NCBI RefSeq assembly: GCF_008801575.1
Contig: NZ_VZPL01000036.1
Span: 1 to 46,972, forward strand
Direction: 5' to 3'
From: Xanthomonas cissicola
Lineage (GTDB): Bacteria > Pseudomonadota > Gammaproteobacteria > Xanthomonadales > Xanthomonadaceae
DNA length: 46,972 nt
Under the pieces are notes generated by a model. The model made no database searches. It saw only the letters and a list, made by a program, of their open reading frames with translations, and was not told where the DNA came from. Within the stretch, counting starts at the first letter, position 1. Each line of letters starts with the position of its first letter. Shown here in pieces: positions 1 to 7,539 of this stretch. The translations under genes and the position numbers were made by a program.

Positions 1-214
1 AACGGTTCATGCGTGTGTAGACCGTATGCCAGTTGCCAAAGCGCTTGGGTAGGCCGCGCCATTTGCAGCCATGCTCGGCAACGTAAAGGATGGCGTTGAC
101 CACTTGCAGGTTGGTCATGCTGACATTGCCGCGCTGCGCCGGCAGGCAGTGTTCGATCAGAGAAAATTGTGCTGGCGTGATCTCCATGCCCAATAGTTTA
201 ATCGCTCGGGCCAT
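1..214 (-). CDS. IS5-family transposase, N-terminal fragment
   Basis: This is an open frame running off the window edge, about 71 codons, starting MARAIKLLGMEITPAQF. It contains the pattern NAILYVAEHGCKWRGLPKRF, which is characteristic of the N-terminal helix-turn-helix (DUF4096-type) region of IS5-family transposases such as the IS427 group. An internal ATG (MEITPAQF) is an alternative start. The catalytic DDE part lies outside the window. The identical copy sits at 46759-46972 on the other strand. Confidence 0.8.
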   Translation of the reverse strand, partial: MARAIKLLGMEITPAQFSLIEHCLPAQRGNVSMTNLQVVNAILYVAEHGCKWRGLPKRFGNWHTVYTRMNR

Positions 215-229
215 TAGTGTTAACAGGCC
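1..229 (-). mobile_element. IS5-family insertion sequence, left copy (partial)
   Basis: These 229 bases are the reverse complement of the last 229 bases of the window, so one IS occurs twice in opposite orientation. The inner tip reads GGCCTGTTAACAC on the minus strand and abuts CTAG (230-233), which fits the 4-bp YTAR target preference known for IS5-type elements. The encoded N-terminus is transposase-like. Only the 5' part of the element lies in the window. Confidence 0.85.
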
Positions 230-357
230 CTAGTTTTTTCCGCCTGTGCGGCGGATGCGGCGGATGCGGCGGATGCGGCGTTGCCGGTGGTCGCACTGCG
301 GCTTGCATAGGACGGGTAGGCGGCATAGCCGGCTCCGACCGAGCTGATGGTACTCAT
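220..357 (-). pseudogene. Small Ser/Ala-rich protein gene truncated by IS
   Basis: An ATG at 357 follows a strong ribosome-binding site (AGGGGGAAACC) and opens MSTISSVGAGYAAYPSYASR. The frame continues to an Ala/Ser tract, NAASAASAASAAQAEKT, encoded by tandem 9-bp repeats at about 245-275. It then crosses into the IS at 229 and stops within four codons. About 41 native residues remain and the 3' part is lost from this side of the IS. The family is not recognised; the Ser/Ala-rich N-terminus is compatible with an exported or effector-like protein, but that is speculation. Confidence 0.6.
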
Positions 358-511
358 TGGTTTCCCCCTAGAATTGCCGGAACCACTCCCGGCGCCTGCA
401 CTGTTCCCTAGCCAGGTGGCACAGCGATGCCGTCGCTTGTCTGCCTTGACACGAATGCATCCGGGCGCGTGCCAGGAGGCGCGCCCTGCTCGCAGATACG
501 TGAAAAAGGCC

Positions 512-1324
512 CTAGACCGGGCTCACCCGGATCGCCAGCAGCTCGCCGCCGCCGTCGAGCACATGGCGCGTGCGTGTGGAGGCGCTCAGCCACGCGGTAT
601 CGCCGGCAGCCAACGGTGGCAAGCCACTCTCGCGCCCGAAGCTGGCCTGGCCTGCCAGCAGGTGGATCGCCCACGCGCTGCCCGGGTCGGCGAAAAACAA
701 CATGGTGCCGACCAGCGGCCGGTGCAGCAGTTCGGTCTGCAGCCGATCGCGCCGCCACATCAGGTTGAAATCCTGGGTCGGCCCGTCGAGCAGCGTGGCA
801 TGTACCGTTTCCTCGCCTGCAAATCGGACGCGCTGGTGCGGCGGCAGCAACTCGCAGCTGCGATGACTGCTGCCAGGAACGTCGGTACCGGCGCCGGCGG
901 CATGGTCGCCCCGGCCAGCGCCACTGGCCTTATTGCCATTGCCATTGCCGCTATCGCTTTTGCTGACGCCACCGCTAGTAGCCGTGCCGATGCCGATGCC
1001 GATGCCAATGCCTGCACCGGTGCGGGTGCGGGTGTCTGTGTTGGTGTCGGTGCCAGTGCTGGTGTCGCTGCCCATACAGCTGGCAGCATTGCCAAACTGC
1101 AGCCGCATGCCATTGCCATGCAACAACACCAGCTCGCGATCGATGCCCGGGAACGCGGAAAACACCGCATCCTGCTCGATCTCGGCAATCGACAGGCGTA
1201 GCGACCACGCATCGGCGTCGCCGAGGCGCAGGATCTCGCGCGTCCAGCCCAGTTGATTGCGCCACCGCTCACGGCGGTACTCGGTGGCCGGAATCACCCG
1301 GCTGCTCAGGTCTGTCAGCTGCAT
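512..1324 (-). CDS. HutD/Ves family cupin-like protein with low-complexity insert
   Basis: This 270-residue protein starts MQLTDLSSRVIPATEYRRER; an in-frame upstream ATG at 1354 is possible but less like the family. N-terminal (WRNQLGWTREIL, IDRELVLLHGNGM) and C-terminal blocks (LLDGPTQDFNLMWRRD, WAIHLLAG) match the HutD/Ves fold, linked in other bacteria to histidine utilisation or cold response. Between them, about residues 86-140, is a Thr/Gly/Asp/Asn/Ile-rich stretch (GIGIGIGIG, NGNGN) coded by degenerate hexamer repeats at about 925-1080. Family members are usually nearer 190 residues, so the insert accounts for the extra length. The enzymatic role is unknown. The gene stands alone, with no hut genes nearby. 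Confidence 0.75.
   Translation of the reverse strand: MQLTDLSSRVIPATEYRRERWRNQLGWTREILRLGDADAWSLRLSIAEIEQDAVFSAFPGIDRELVLLHGNGMRLQFGNAASCMGSDTSTGTDTNTDTRTRTGAGIGIGIGIGTATSGGVSKSDSGNGNGNKASGAGRGDHAAGAGTDVPGSSHRSCELLPPHQRVRFAGEETVHATLLDGPTQDFNLMWRRDRLQTELLHRPLVGTMLFFADPGSAWAIHLLAGQASFGRESGLPPLAAGDTAWLSASTRTRHVLDGGGELLAIRVSPV
925..1080. repeat. Degenerate hexanucleotide repeat tract inside the HutD gene
   Basis: On the plus strand the tract reads as runs of GCCATT, then GCCGAT (981-1012), then GTGTCG/GTGCCG-like hexamers. The unit length is a multiple of three, so changes in copy number would lengthen or shorten the protein without a frameshift. On the minus strand the core codes for the Gly-Ile and Thr-Asp/Gly-Asn dipeptides of the insert. 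Confidence 0.75.
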
Positions 1325-1685
1325 GGGCACATTGTGCCGCAAGCCCGGCGCCAAGCCGTCATGCTGTGACTTAAGCCTGCTGCCGAGCCTCAGGCTTGCT
1401 ACCTAGCCTCAAACTTGAGGATGTGGCCGACTCCTACAACACGACTGACGCCTCACGATGTAACCGGCGCTTCATGCTGTGACTGCCTCTTTCCTGTAGT
1501 CGCATACGCTTGCGTGCGCTCGGAACCCACACGGACCCAAAACGAAAAACGCCCGGCTGCACATCCAAGTGCAACACCGGGCGATTCCACGTCCTTGTCG
1601 GCTTCCAGCCATCCCCCGGACATCCTGTCCAGTTAGGTTGCGGCCACGCATCCTCGCGTCGAACCGTATCTCGGATCCCTTCCCC
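1325..1685. other. Intergenic stretch between hutD and comEA-like gene
   Basis: No convincing gene is present. It holds the hutD upstream region, short imperfect hairpins around 1373-1420 (for example CCTCAAACTTGAGG), and near its left-centre the intrinsic terminator of the comEA-like gene (listed separately). Confidence 0.5.
1540..1583 (-). terminator. Rho-independent terminator downstream of comEA-like gene
   Basis: On the minus strand a CGCCCGG/CCGGGCG stem (1577-1583 with 1550-1556), extended by a TGCAC/GTGCA inner stem, is followed by TTTTTCGTTTT. It lies about 100 bp past the comEA-like stop. Confidence 0.8.
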
Positions 1686-2018
1686 TTAACGCCGTCCCAC
1701 CGGTTTCACCGCCGCCCCCTTGGCAGCCTTCTTGGCTGGAGCCATCGTGGCTCCAACTTCGATCAGGTCGCGATTCCGTTCGACCGTCTTGAGTCCGATG
1801 CCCTTGACCAGTGCCAGTTCCTCGGCGCTTTTGAAGGGACCGTTTGCCTGACGGTGCTCGACGATTGCCTCGGCTTTTGATCGCCCGACATTCACCAGCA
1901 CCTTGTCCAATTCCTCAGCAGACGCGGTGTTGATATCGACCTTATCGAGTGCATACGCATTCGAGGACAACAGCAACGCCAGTAGCAGGGACTTCAGGAC
2001 TACGGTAAATGACTTCAT
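1686..2018 (-). CDS. comEA: ComEA-like helix-hairpin-helix protein
   Basis: This 110-residue protein starts at 2018, preceded by AAGGAG at good spacing; the open frame extends further upstream but without a signal. Residues 1-23 form a signal peptide (MKSFTVVLKSLLLALLLSS, cleavage near AYA-LDK). Residues 25-85 form the double helix-hairpin-helix typical of ComEA (VDINTASAEELDKVL, VKGIGLKTVERNRDLI). The tail is Lys/Ala-rich and basic. The known family role is binding DNA in the periplasm during natural transformation. Here it is a stand-alone short version without the membrane anchor of Gram-positive ComEA. Confidence 0.85.
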   Translation of the reverse strand: MKSFTVVLKSLLLALLLSSNAYALDKVDINTASAEELDKVLVNVGRSKAEAIVEHRQANGPFKSAEELALVKGIGLKTVERNRDLIEVGATMAPAKKAAKGAAVKPVGRR

Positions 2019-2217
2019 TGCAACGCTCCTTGTGGCTTGGGTGATGGTCCTAGCCAGCATTCCTGCCAGCGGAGCCAGTGTCCCGCGCCACATGCAGCAA
2101 TCCTATCGCCAACGAACTTTTCACACAGCCAGTGAACTGCGCGCCGCCTTGTAGGGAAATACCTACCCCCCGAGGCGGGCGTAGAATGTCCGGCTACGTC
2201 ACGCATTCGGAGCCTCC

Positions 2218-3711
2218 ATGGACAGCGCCAAGATCGACCAATTCGTCAGCGACACCTGGGACCGCGAGATCGTCCCGCAACTGGTCGATTACATCCGTAT
2301 TCCCAACAAGTCGCCGATGTTCGATACCGATTGGGTGGCCCATGGCTATATGGAGCAGGCGGTCGTGTTGATGGAGACCTGGGCGCGCGCGCAGGCCATC
2401 GACGGTATGCAGGTGGAGGTGGTGCGCCTGGAAGGCCGCACACCATTGATCTTCATCGAGATTCCGGCCACCGGCCCCGAATCGGGCGACGACACCGTGC
2501 TGCTGTACGGTCACCTGGACAAGCAGCCGGAGATGACCGGCTGGGATGCGGACCTCGGGCCCTGGGAGCCGGTGTTGCGCGGCGACAAGTTGTACGGGCG
2601 TGGTGGCGCCGACGACGGCTATGCCATCTTCGGGTCGCTGGCCGCGATCCTGGCGCTGCGCAACCAAGACTTGCCGCATGCGCGCTGCGTGGTGTTGATC
2701 GAGGCCTGCGAGGAATCCGGCAGCTACGATCTACCGGCCTATGTGGACCATCTGGCCGAGCGCATCGGCAAGCCGTCGCTGGTGGTGTGCCTGGACTCGG
2801 GCTGCGGCAATTACGAGCAGCTGTGGTGCACGACTTCGCTGCGCGGGCTGACCGGCGGCAACCTGACGGTCAAGGTGCTGGAAGAAGGCGTGCACTCGGG
2901 CGATGCCTCGGGCGTGGTGCCGTCCAGCTTCCGCCTGCTGCGCCAGCTTCTGTCGCGCATCGAAGACGAAACCACCGGCCGCATCCTGCTCGATGGCCTG
3001 CATGTGGAGGTGCCCGCCGAGCGGCTGACCCAAGCGAAGGCCGCCGCTGCCACTCTGGATACCGCAATTTTCGACAAGTTCCCGATGGTCGATGGCCTGG
3101 TGCCGATGCACGAGGACCTCACCGAATTGGTGTTGAACCGCACCTGGCGCCCGGCGCTGTCGATCACCGGTGCGGACGGTATGCCGCCGCTGGCGTCGGC
3201 CGGCAACGTACTGCGTCCGCAGACCGCGGTGAAACTGTCGCTGCGACTGCCGCCAACGGCCGACGGCAAGGCCTGCGGCGAGTTGCTCAAGGCAGCGCTA
3301 CTGCGCGACCCGCCCAATGGTGCGCAGGTGACGCTCGATCTGGAAAAGGCCTCGTCCGGCTGGAATGCACCAGCGATGGCGCCATGGCTGGCGCAGGCGA
3401 TCGACGACGCCAGCCGGGCTTTTTTCGACAAGCCGGCGATGTACATGGGCGAAGGCGGCTCGATCCCGTTCATGGGCATGCTTGGCGAGAAGTTTCCCGG
3501 CGCGCAGTTCATGATCACCGGCGTGCTCGGCCCGCATTCCAATGCGCATGGCCCCAACGAGTTCCTGCACATCCCGATGGGCAAGCGCGTGACCGCCTGC
3601 GTCTCGAAGGTGATTGCCGACCATCACGCCGCCTGCCTGCGCGGCGAAACCAGCGGCTCGCCGGTGGCGGCCGATAGCGGCACCCGTCATGGTGGGCATG
3701 GTTGCTGTTGA
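2218..3711 (+). CDS. M20 family metallopeptidase (dipeptidase-like)
   Basis: The 497-residue protein carries the di-zinc M20 motifs in order: YGHLDKQPE near residue 98, GRGGADDGYA near 130, the EACEES catalytic and metal-binding segment near 163, LDSGCG near 192, and LGPHSNAHGPNEF near 437 (last metal His). The dimerisation domain lies between, with VHSGDASGVVPSSF. M20 members of this length (CNDP/ArgE-DapE-like) cleave dipeptides or acylated amino acids in the cytoplasm. No signal peptide is present. The C-terminus is unusually Gly/His/Cys-rich (RHGGHGCC). The substrate cannot be told from sequence. Confidence 0.9.
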   Translation: MDSAKIDQFVSDTWDREIVPQLVDYIRIPNKSPMFDTDWVAHGYMEQAVVLMETWARAQAIDGMQVEVVRLEGRTPLIFIEIPATGPESGDDTVLLYGHLDKQPEMTGWDADLGPWEPVLRGDKLYGRGGADDGYAIFGSLAAILALRNQDLPHARCVVLIEACEESGSYDLPAYVDHLAERIGKPSLVVCLDSGCGNYEQLWCTTSLRGLTGGNLTVKVLEEGVHSGDASGVVPSSFRLLRQLLSRIEDETTGRILLDGLHVEVPAERLTQAKAAAATLDTAIFDKFPMVDGLVPMHEDLTELVLNRTWRPALSITGADGMPPLASAGNVLRPQTAVKLSLRLPPTADGKACGELLKAALLRDPPNGAQVTLDLEKASSGWNAPAMAPWLAQAIDDASRAFFDKPAMYMGEGGSIPFMGMLGEKFPGAQFMITGVLGPHSNAHGPNEFLHIPMGKRVTACVSKVIADHHAACLRGETSGSPVAADSGTRHGGHGCC

Positions 3712-3721
3712 GTTGTGGCTT

Positions 3722-3752
3722 CATCGATGCGCGCGGTTGGCGCGCATCGATG
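3722..3752. terminator. 13-bp perfect hairpin after the M20 peptidase gene
   Basis: CATCGATGCGCGC (3722-3734) pairs perfectly with 3740-3752 around a GGTTG loop, 10 bp after the M20 stop codon. No run of T follows at once, so this is a transcript-end or stability hairpin rather than a textbook intrinsic terminator. Confidence 0.5.
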
Positions 3753-4218
3753 TCATGAGAGGTCGGTCTGCGTTTTCAAATGAGGATTGGTGCGGGTGCG
3801 CCTTGGTCGGCAGCTAACCCGCTTGGCGGCCAGGCTTGCTGGTGCAACCTGGCCGCCGGGCTTCACGCACTGCCTGGCCCCGCACCCTCCCCCAACCCTG
3901 CTCCCGTTGGGAGAGGGGCTAGCCGTTGCTCTTCTTCGGGACGTGCCTGGTGCGCATTGCCCTGCGCAGAACCGGTGTGTTTTGCACGCCTAAATCGTCA
4001 AGGTTCTCGCAGGGGTTTCTTTATTGAAAGACGACTTCTCTGTGGGAAGACAACTTCCCGAGAGATAACAACCCGAGACCATGAGCGCTTGGCAGCAGGA
4101 GCCGATGACCATGCCATCCTGAAGGCAGTGCATCCGCTTGCGCGCTCCTGTGCCCGCTGCGTGAGGCAGCGACATCCGAAATGCTAGTCTGCCGATCCCG
4201 TCCACCTTCGGTGCTGCG
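3753..4218. other. Intergenic stretch with REP-like GC-rich motif
   Basis: No gene recognised. Around 3886-3918 is a CCCTCCCCCAACCC...CTCCCGTTGGGAG...GGGG block, a palindromic motif of a type that is scattered through Xanthomonas intergenic DNA. Further right are near-direct repeats (AAGACGACTTCTCTGTGGGAAGACAACTTCCC is paraphrased here as two AAGAC-AACTTC copies) before the GlsB-like gene. Confidence 0.4.
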
Positions 4219-4491
4219 ATGAATCATCTGTTTGGTAGCGACAGCTGGCTCTACATTCTGCTGGTCGGTTTTGTGGTTGGGCTGCTGGCGCGTTTCATTA
4301 CGCCTGGTACGCAACGTCTGGGCTGCCTGCTGACGATCGTGCTGGGTATTGCCGGTGCCGTGGTCGCGACCTGGTTTGGCCGTTACATGGGGTGGTACCG
4401 CGCGGGCGAGCCGGCCGGTTTCCTTGGCGCGCTGCTCGGAGCGATTGCCATCCTGGCGTTGTTGCGGTTGTTCAGTGGCAGCAAGCGCTGA
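4219..4491 (+). CDS. GlsB/YeaQ/YmgE family membrane protein
   Basis: This 90-residue, very hydrophobic protein has three predicted membrane helices (about residues 10-27, 34-55 and 66-85). Glycines are spaced as in the transglycosylase-associated (GlsB/YeaQ/YmgE) family: GLLARFITPG, and GLLGA-like pairs near the end. Family members are induced by general stress, but the biochemical role is unknown. It sits alone on the plus strand 57 bp before amgK and could share its transcript. Confidence 0.8.
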   Translation: MNHLFGSDSWLYILLVGFVVGLLARFITPGTQRLGCLLTIVLGIAGAVVATWFGRYMGWYRAGEPAGFLGALLGAIAILALLRLFSGSKR

Positions 4492-4548
4492 GCGTTTCAA
4501 CGCGTTTCTACTGCGTCTATCCATCACTTCACCAAGCATCTTCTCTCC

Positions 4549-5568
4549 ATGACGTCACTTCATCCGGATCCTGCGCGCGACGCGCTTCGCCTGCACTGGG
4601 CAGAGCAAGCGCTCGACGATCCACAGGCCTCGCTGCAGCGCGCATCGGTCGATGCGGGGTTTCGCAGTTATTGGCGCACGCGCGGGGGTGGTGTGGATCG
4701 CATCTTGATGGATGCGCCGCCGCAGCTGGAAAACGTTGCGCCGTGGCTGCGCATGCATGCGCTATTGGGCGCCCATGGGGTACGCGTACCGCAGGTATTT
4801 GCCCAGGACCTGGAAAACGGTTTTTTGCTATTGGAGGACCTGGGCGTGCCAACGCTGGCACAGGTGCTCACCGACGCCAATGCCGACGACTTGCTGGATG
4901 GCGCGATTGCCCAGCTGCTGCTGCTGCAACAAATCCCCCCACCTGCCGATAGTGGCGTGTTTGGCGAAGCGCTGCTCCAACGCGATGCCGGCTTGTTCGA
5001 AGAATGGTTTTTGGGCCGCCACCTGGGCGTGCAGCTGGACTGCGCCCATGCCGAGCAGTTGCAATTGGTGCAGCGCCGCCTGATGGACAACGCGCTGGCG
5101 CAGCCGCGCGTTTTCACCCACCGCGATTTCATGCCGCGCAATCTGATGCCGGTGCCCGATGGCCCGGCGGTGCTGGATTTTCAGGACTGCGTGATCGGCC
5201 CGATCGCCTACGACCCGATCAGCCTGTTCAAGGACACCTCGGTGAGCTGGCCGATCGCTCGGGTAGACGGCTGGCTGCAGCACTATCATGCACGAGCAAC
5301 GGCTGCCAGGTTGCCGGTGCCGCCGCTGGCGCACTTCCTGCGCGATGCGGACTGGATGGGCGTGCAGCGCCACCTGAAAAACCTGGGGATTTTCTCGCGC
5401 CTGAGTCATCGCGATGGCAAGCATTGGTATCTGGACAATGTGCCGCGTTTCATTGCGTATCTGGACGAAGTACTGCCGCGCTACGCCGAGCTTGCGTCGT
5501 TAATCGGCCTGCTTGACGAGGTGATCAAACCCGCGCTGACTGCGCGTGCGCAGCAGGTCCCGACGTGA
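4549..5568 (+). CDS. amgK: N-acetylmuramate/N-acetylglucosamine 1-kinase AmgK
   Basis: The 339-residue protein is an aminoglycoside-phosphotransferase-fold kinase: a glycine-poor N-lobe (AGFRSYWRTR), the hinge LENGFLLLEDLG, the Brenner catalytic loop THRDFMPRNLM near residue 197, and the metal-binding LDFQDCVIGPIAYD. Together with the adjacent murU, this identifies AmgK, which phosphorylates MurNAc (and GlcNAc) at the anomeric position in the cytoplasm. The stop overlaps the murU start by four bases (GTGA), indicating translational coupling. The pathway is the MurNAc recycling shortcut known from Pseudomonas putida. Confidence 0.9.
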   Translation: MTSLHPDPARDALRLHWAEQALDDPQASLQRASVDAGFRSYWRTRGGGVDRILMDAPPQLENVAPWLRMHALLGAHGVRVPQVFAQDLENGFLLLEDLGVPTLAQVLTDANADDLLDGAIAQLLLLQQIPPPADSGVFGEALLQRDAGLFEEWFLGRHLGVQLDCAHAEQLQLVQRRLMDNALAQPRVFTHRDFMPRNLMPVPDGPAVLDFQDCVIGPIAYDPISLFKDTSVSWPIARVDGWLQHYHARATAARLPVPPLAHFLRDADWMGVQRHLKNLGIFSRLSHRDGKHWYLDNVPRFIAYLDEVLPRYAELASLIGLLDEVIKPALTARAQQVPT

Positions 5569-6275
5569 AGGCGCTGATCTTTGCCGCAGGATTCGGCGAG
5601 CGCATGCGCCCGCTGACAGAGCACACGCCCAAGCCGCTGCTGTACGTCGGTGGTGCGCCGTTGATCGTGTGGCACCTTCGCAAGTTGGCGGCGCTGGGCG
5701 TGGACGAGGCGGTGATCAATACCTCATGGCTAGCCGAGCAATTCCCGCAGCTGTTGGGAGACGGCAGCGCGTACGGTCTACGGCTGACCTATTCCTACGA
5801 AGGGACCACACCGCTGGAAACCGGCGGCGGCATGTTGCATGCGCTGCCGCTGTTGGGCGATGCGCCCTTCTTGCTGATCAACGGCGACATCTGGACCGAT
5901 TTCGATTTTTCCCGGCTGTCGCATGCACCCAAAGGACTTGCAGAGCTGGTATTGGTTGACCGCCCCAGCTACGCAGCGCGCGCAGACTTTGCGCTGGATG
6001 CGGATGGCAAGGTACGCGCAGATCTGCCTGCGACGCTCACCTATTCGGGCATTGGCATGTATCGACCGGCGCTGCTGCGCGATTGGCAATCGGTCAATGG
6101 CCCGTTGCCGGAGCAGGTCGGCACCGCACCTCGTTTTGCGCTGGCGCCGATCTTGCGCGCAAAGATGGCCGAAGGCCTGATCGATGGCATCCATCACCCT
6201 GGACGCTGGACCGATGTCGGTACCCCGCAGCGGCTGGCCGCGCTGGATGCCCAGTTGCTGGGCGACGGCGGCTGA
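5565..6275 (+). CDS. murU: N-acetylmuramate alpha-1-phosphate uridylyltransferase MurU
   Basis: The 236-residue nucleotidyltransferase starts with GTG inside the amgK stop. The N-terminal signature LIFAAGFGERMRPLTEHTPK is the nucleotide-binding loop of sugar-1-phosphate nucleotidyltransferases. Further motifs are ETGGGMLHALPLLGDAPF and NGDIWTDFDF (metal-binding Asp), with a WTDVGTPQRL ending. MurU converts MurNAc-1-phosphate plus UTP to UDP-MurNAc, bypassing de novo synthesis by MurA/MurB. In other species this gives intrinsic fosfomycin tolerance. Confidence 0.9.
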   Translation: MKALIFAAGFGERMRPLTEHTPKPLLYVGGAPLIVWHLRKLAALGVDEAVINTSWLAEQFPQLLGDGSAYGLRLTYSYEGTTPLETGGGMLHALPLLGDAPFLLINGDIWTDFDFSRLSHAPKGLAELVLVDRPSYAARADFALDADGKVRADLPATLTYSGIGMYRPALLRDWQSVNGPLPEQVGTAPRFALAPILRAKMAEGLIDGIHHPGRWTDVGTPQRLAALDAQLLGDGG

Positions 6276-6837
6276 TCGCCACGCTCGCTGCTGCAACGTT
6301 CGCAAACAAGCGTATCGCCAAAGACAGCTTCGAACGACGGCTCGATGGTTACAACGTGTTTGCCGCATGCGCCCGATCGACGGGTGACATGCTGTCGGCA
6401 CTGGCAATAACGTTGCTTGGTTCGAAACAGCTGATCAGACTGCACCTTATCGGCCGGCCGCGCCACGTGCACGGCTTACAACCACGCAGACCGAAGATCT
6501 CAACTGGTCTTCGCAACGACTTGCATCGTCAAGCGCGCTGGTGCCCTCACCGCGCGCGGGACGCCCCGTCACCCGTCCTTGCGGGTGAGGGCACCGCAGC
6601 AGAACATTGGTCGGCAGTTTAAGGAAGCGGCTCGTGATATGCGGGCGGCGATGTGTAGCAAGCGAACGTCGCCTGTCGGTGCACTGACACCGACCAACTT
6701 GACTGGTCCGTGCCCGCCACCGTCGCCGGACCCTTTGGCGGCACAGATGCCGCCACGGGGCTGGATGGACCTACTTGCAGCATGTCCCGCGACGGTGTGC
6801 GGGCAAGGCCCTGCAGAACATCCGCACATCAGCAGCG
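6276..6837. other. Intergenic stretch with a 54-bp inverted-repeat element
   Basis: There is no supported gene between the convergent murU and hda. At 6541-6594 the arms GTGCCCTCAC and GTGAGGGCAC form a perfect 10-bp inverted repeat around a GC-rich centre, resembling REP-type intergenic elements. No T-rich tail follows. The remainder shows nothing recognisable. Confidence 0.45.
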
Positions 6838-7539
6838 CTACGAGCCGCGATCCTCAAGCACACGCCGAAGGAACGGCACGGTGATGCGGCGCTTTGCGGC
6901 CAACGATTCGCGATCCAGACGATCCAGCAAGGCCACCAGCCCCGCCAATTCACGCTCGCTGTGGGTCAGCAGCCAGTCGATCGCCGCTTCGTCCAGCGCC
7001 AGGCCGCGACGCTGCGCGCGGTCGCGCAGCACCGCCGCGCGTGCCGCATCGTCGAGCACGGGCAACCCGATCCGGATGCATTGCGCCAACCGCGAACGCA
7101 GGTCCGGCAACACCAAGGCCAGTCCATCGGGCATCTGTCGCGCGGTGTACAACAGCGTGATGCCGGCCGCACGCGCGCGATTGTGGAAATCGAACAACGC
7201 CACTTCGTCGTCGCGTTGGCCGGCGATGCTTTCCACGCCATCCAGGGCGACCAGGCTGCGGCCTTCCAGCGCTTCGAGCGCATCGCGCAAGCGGCCGGCA
7301 GCCGCCTGCAGCGGCAGATACGCCGGCGTGCGCCCGGCCTGCTCGGCGGCGGCGCACAGCGATAGCGCCAGATGCGTCTTGCCGGTGCCGGCGGGGCCGG
7401 AGAGATACAGCCAATCGCTCACCTGCCCCGCAGCCAGCGCCTGCAATTGCGCAAGCAGGCCGTCGGGCGCGGCGATGTAACTGTCGAAACGCTGATCGGG
7501 TGGCGCGCGCAACGCCAGCGGCAACTGCGGAACACTCAC
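6838..7539 (-). CDS. hda: DnaA regulatory inactivator Hda
   Basis: The 233-residue AAA+ protein starts with GTG, overlapping the perM stop (GTGA). The first residues MSVPQLPLAL hold the QLPLAL-type beta-clamp-binding motif typical of Hda. The Walker A loop is GPAGTGKTHLAL near residue 48, a VALDGVESI Walker B follows near 97, and sensor and arginine regions (LRSRLAQCIRIGLP) come after. Known role: with DNA-loaded DnaN it stimulates ATP hydrolysis by DnaA after initiation. It is the last gene of the DUF2066-perM-hda unit. Confidence 0.92.
   Translation of the reverse strand: MSVPQLPLALRAPPDQRFDSYIAAPDGLLAQLQALAAGQVSDWLYLSGPAGTGKTHLALSLCAAAEQAGRTPAYLPLQAAAGRLRDALEALEGRSLVALDGVESIAGQRDDEVALFDFHNRARAAGITLLYTARQMPDGLALVLPDLRSRLAQCIRIGLPVLDDAARAAVLRDRAQRRGLALDEAAIDWLLTHSERELAGLVALLDRLDRESLAAKRRITVPFLRRVLEDRGS

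Noticed and set aside
408..768. Long open frames on both strands overlapping the hutD gene
   Set aside because: They are antisense or off-frame shadows of the GC-rich hutD coding sequence, with no start signals or family motifs.
3780..4187. 135-codon plus-strand frame before the GlsB-like gene
   Set aside because: It crosses a REP-like repeat, has atypical composition and no recognisable domain.
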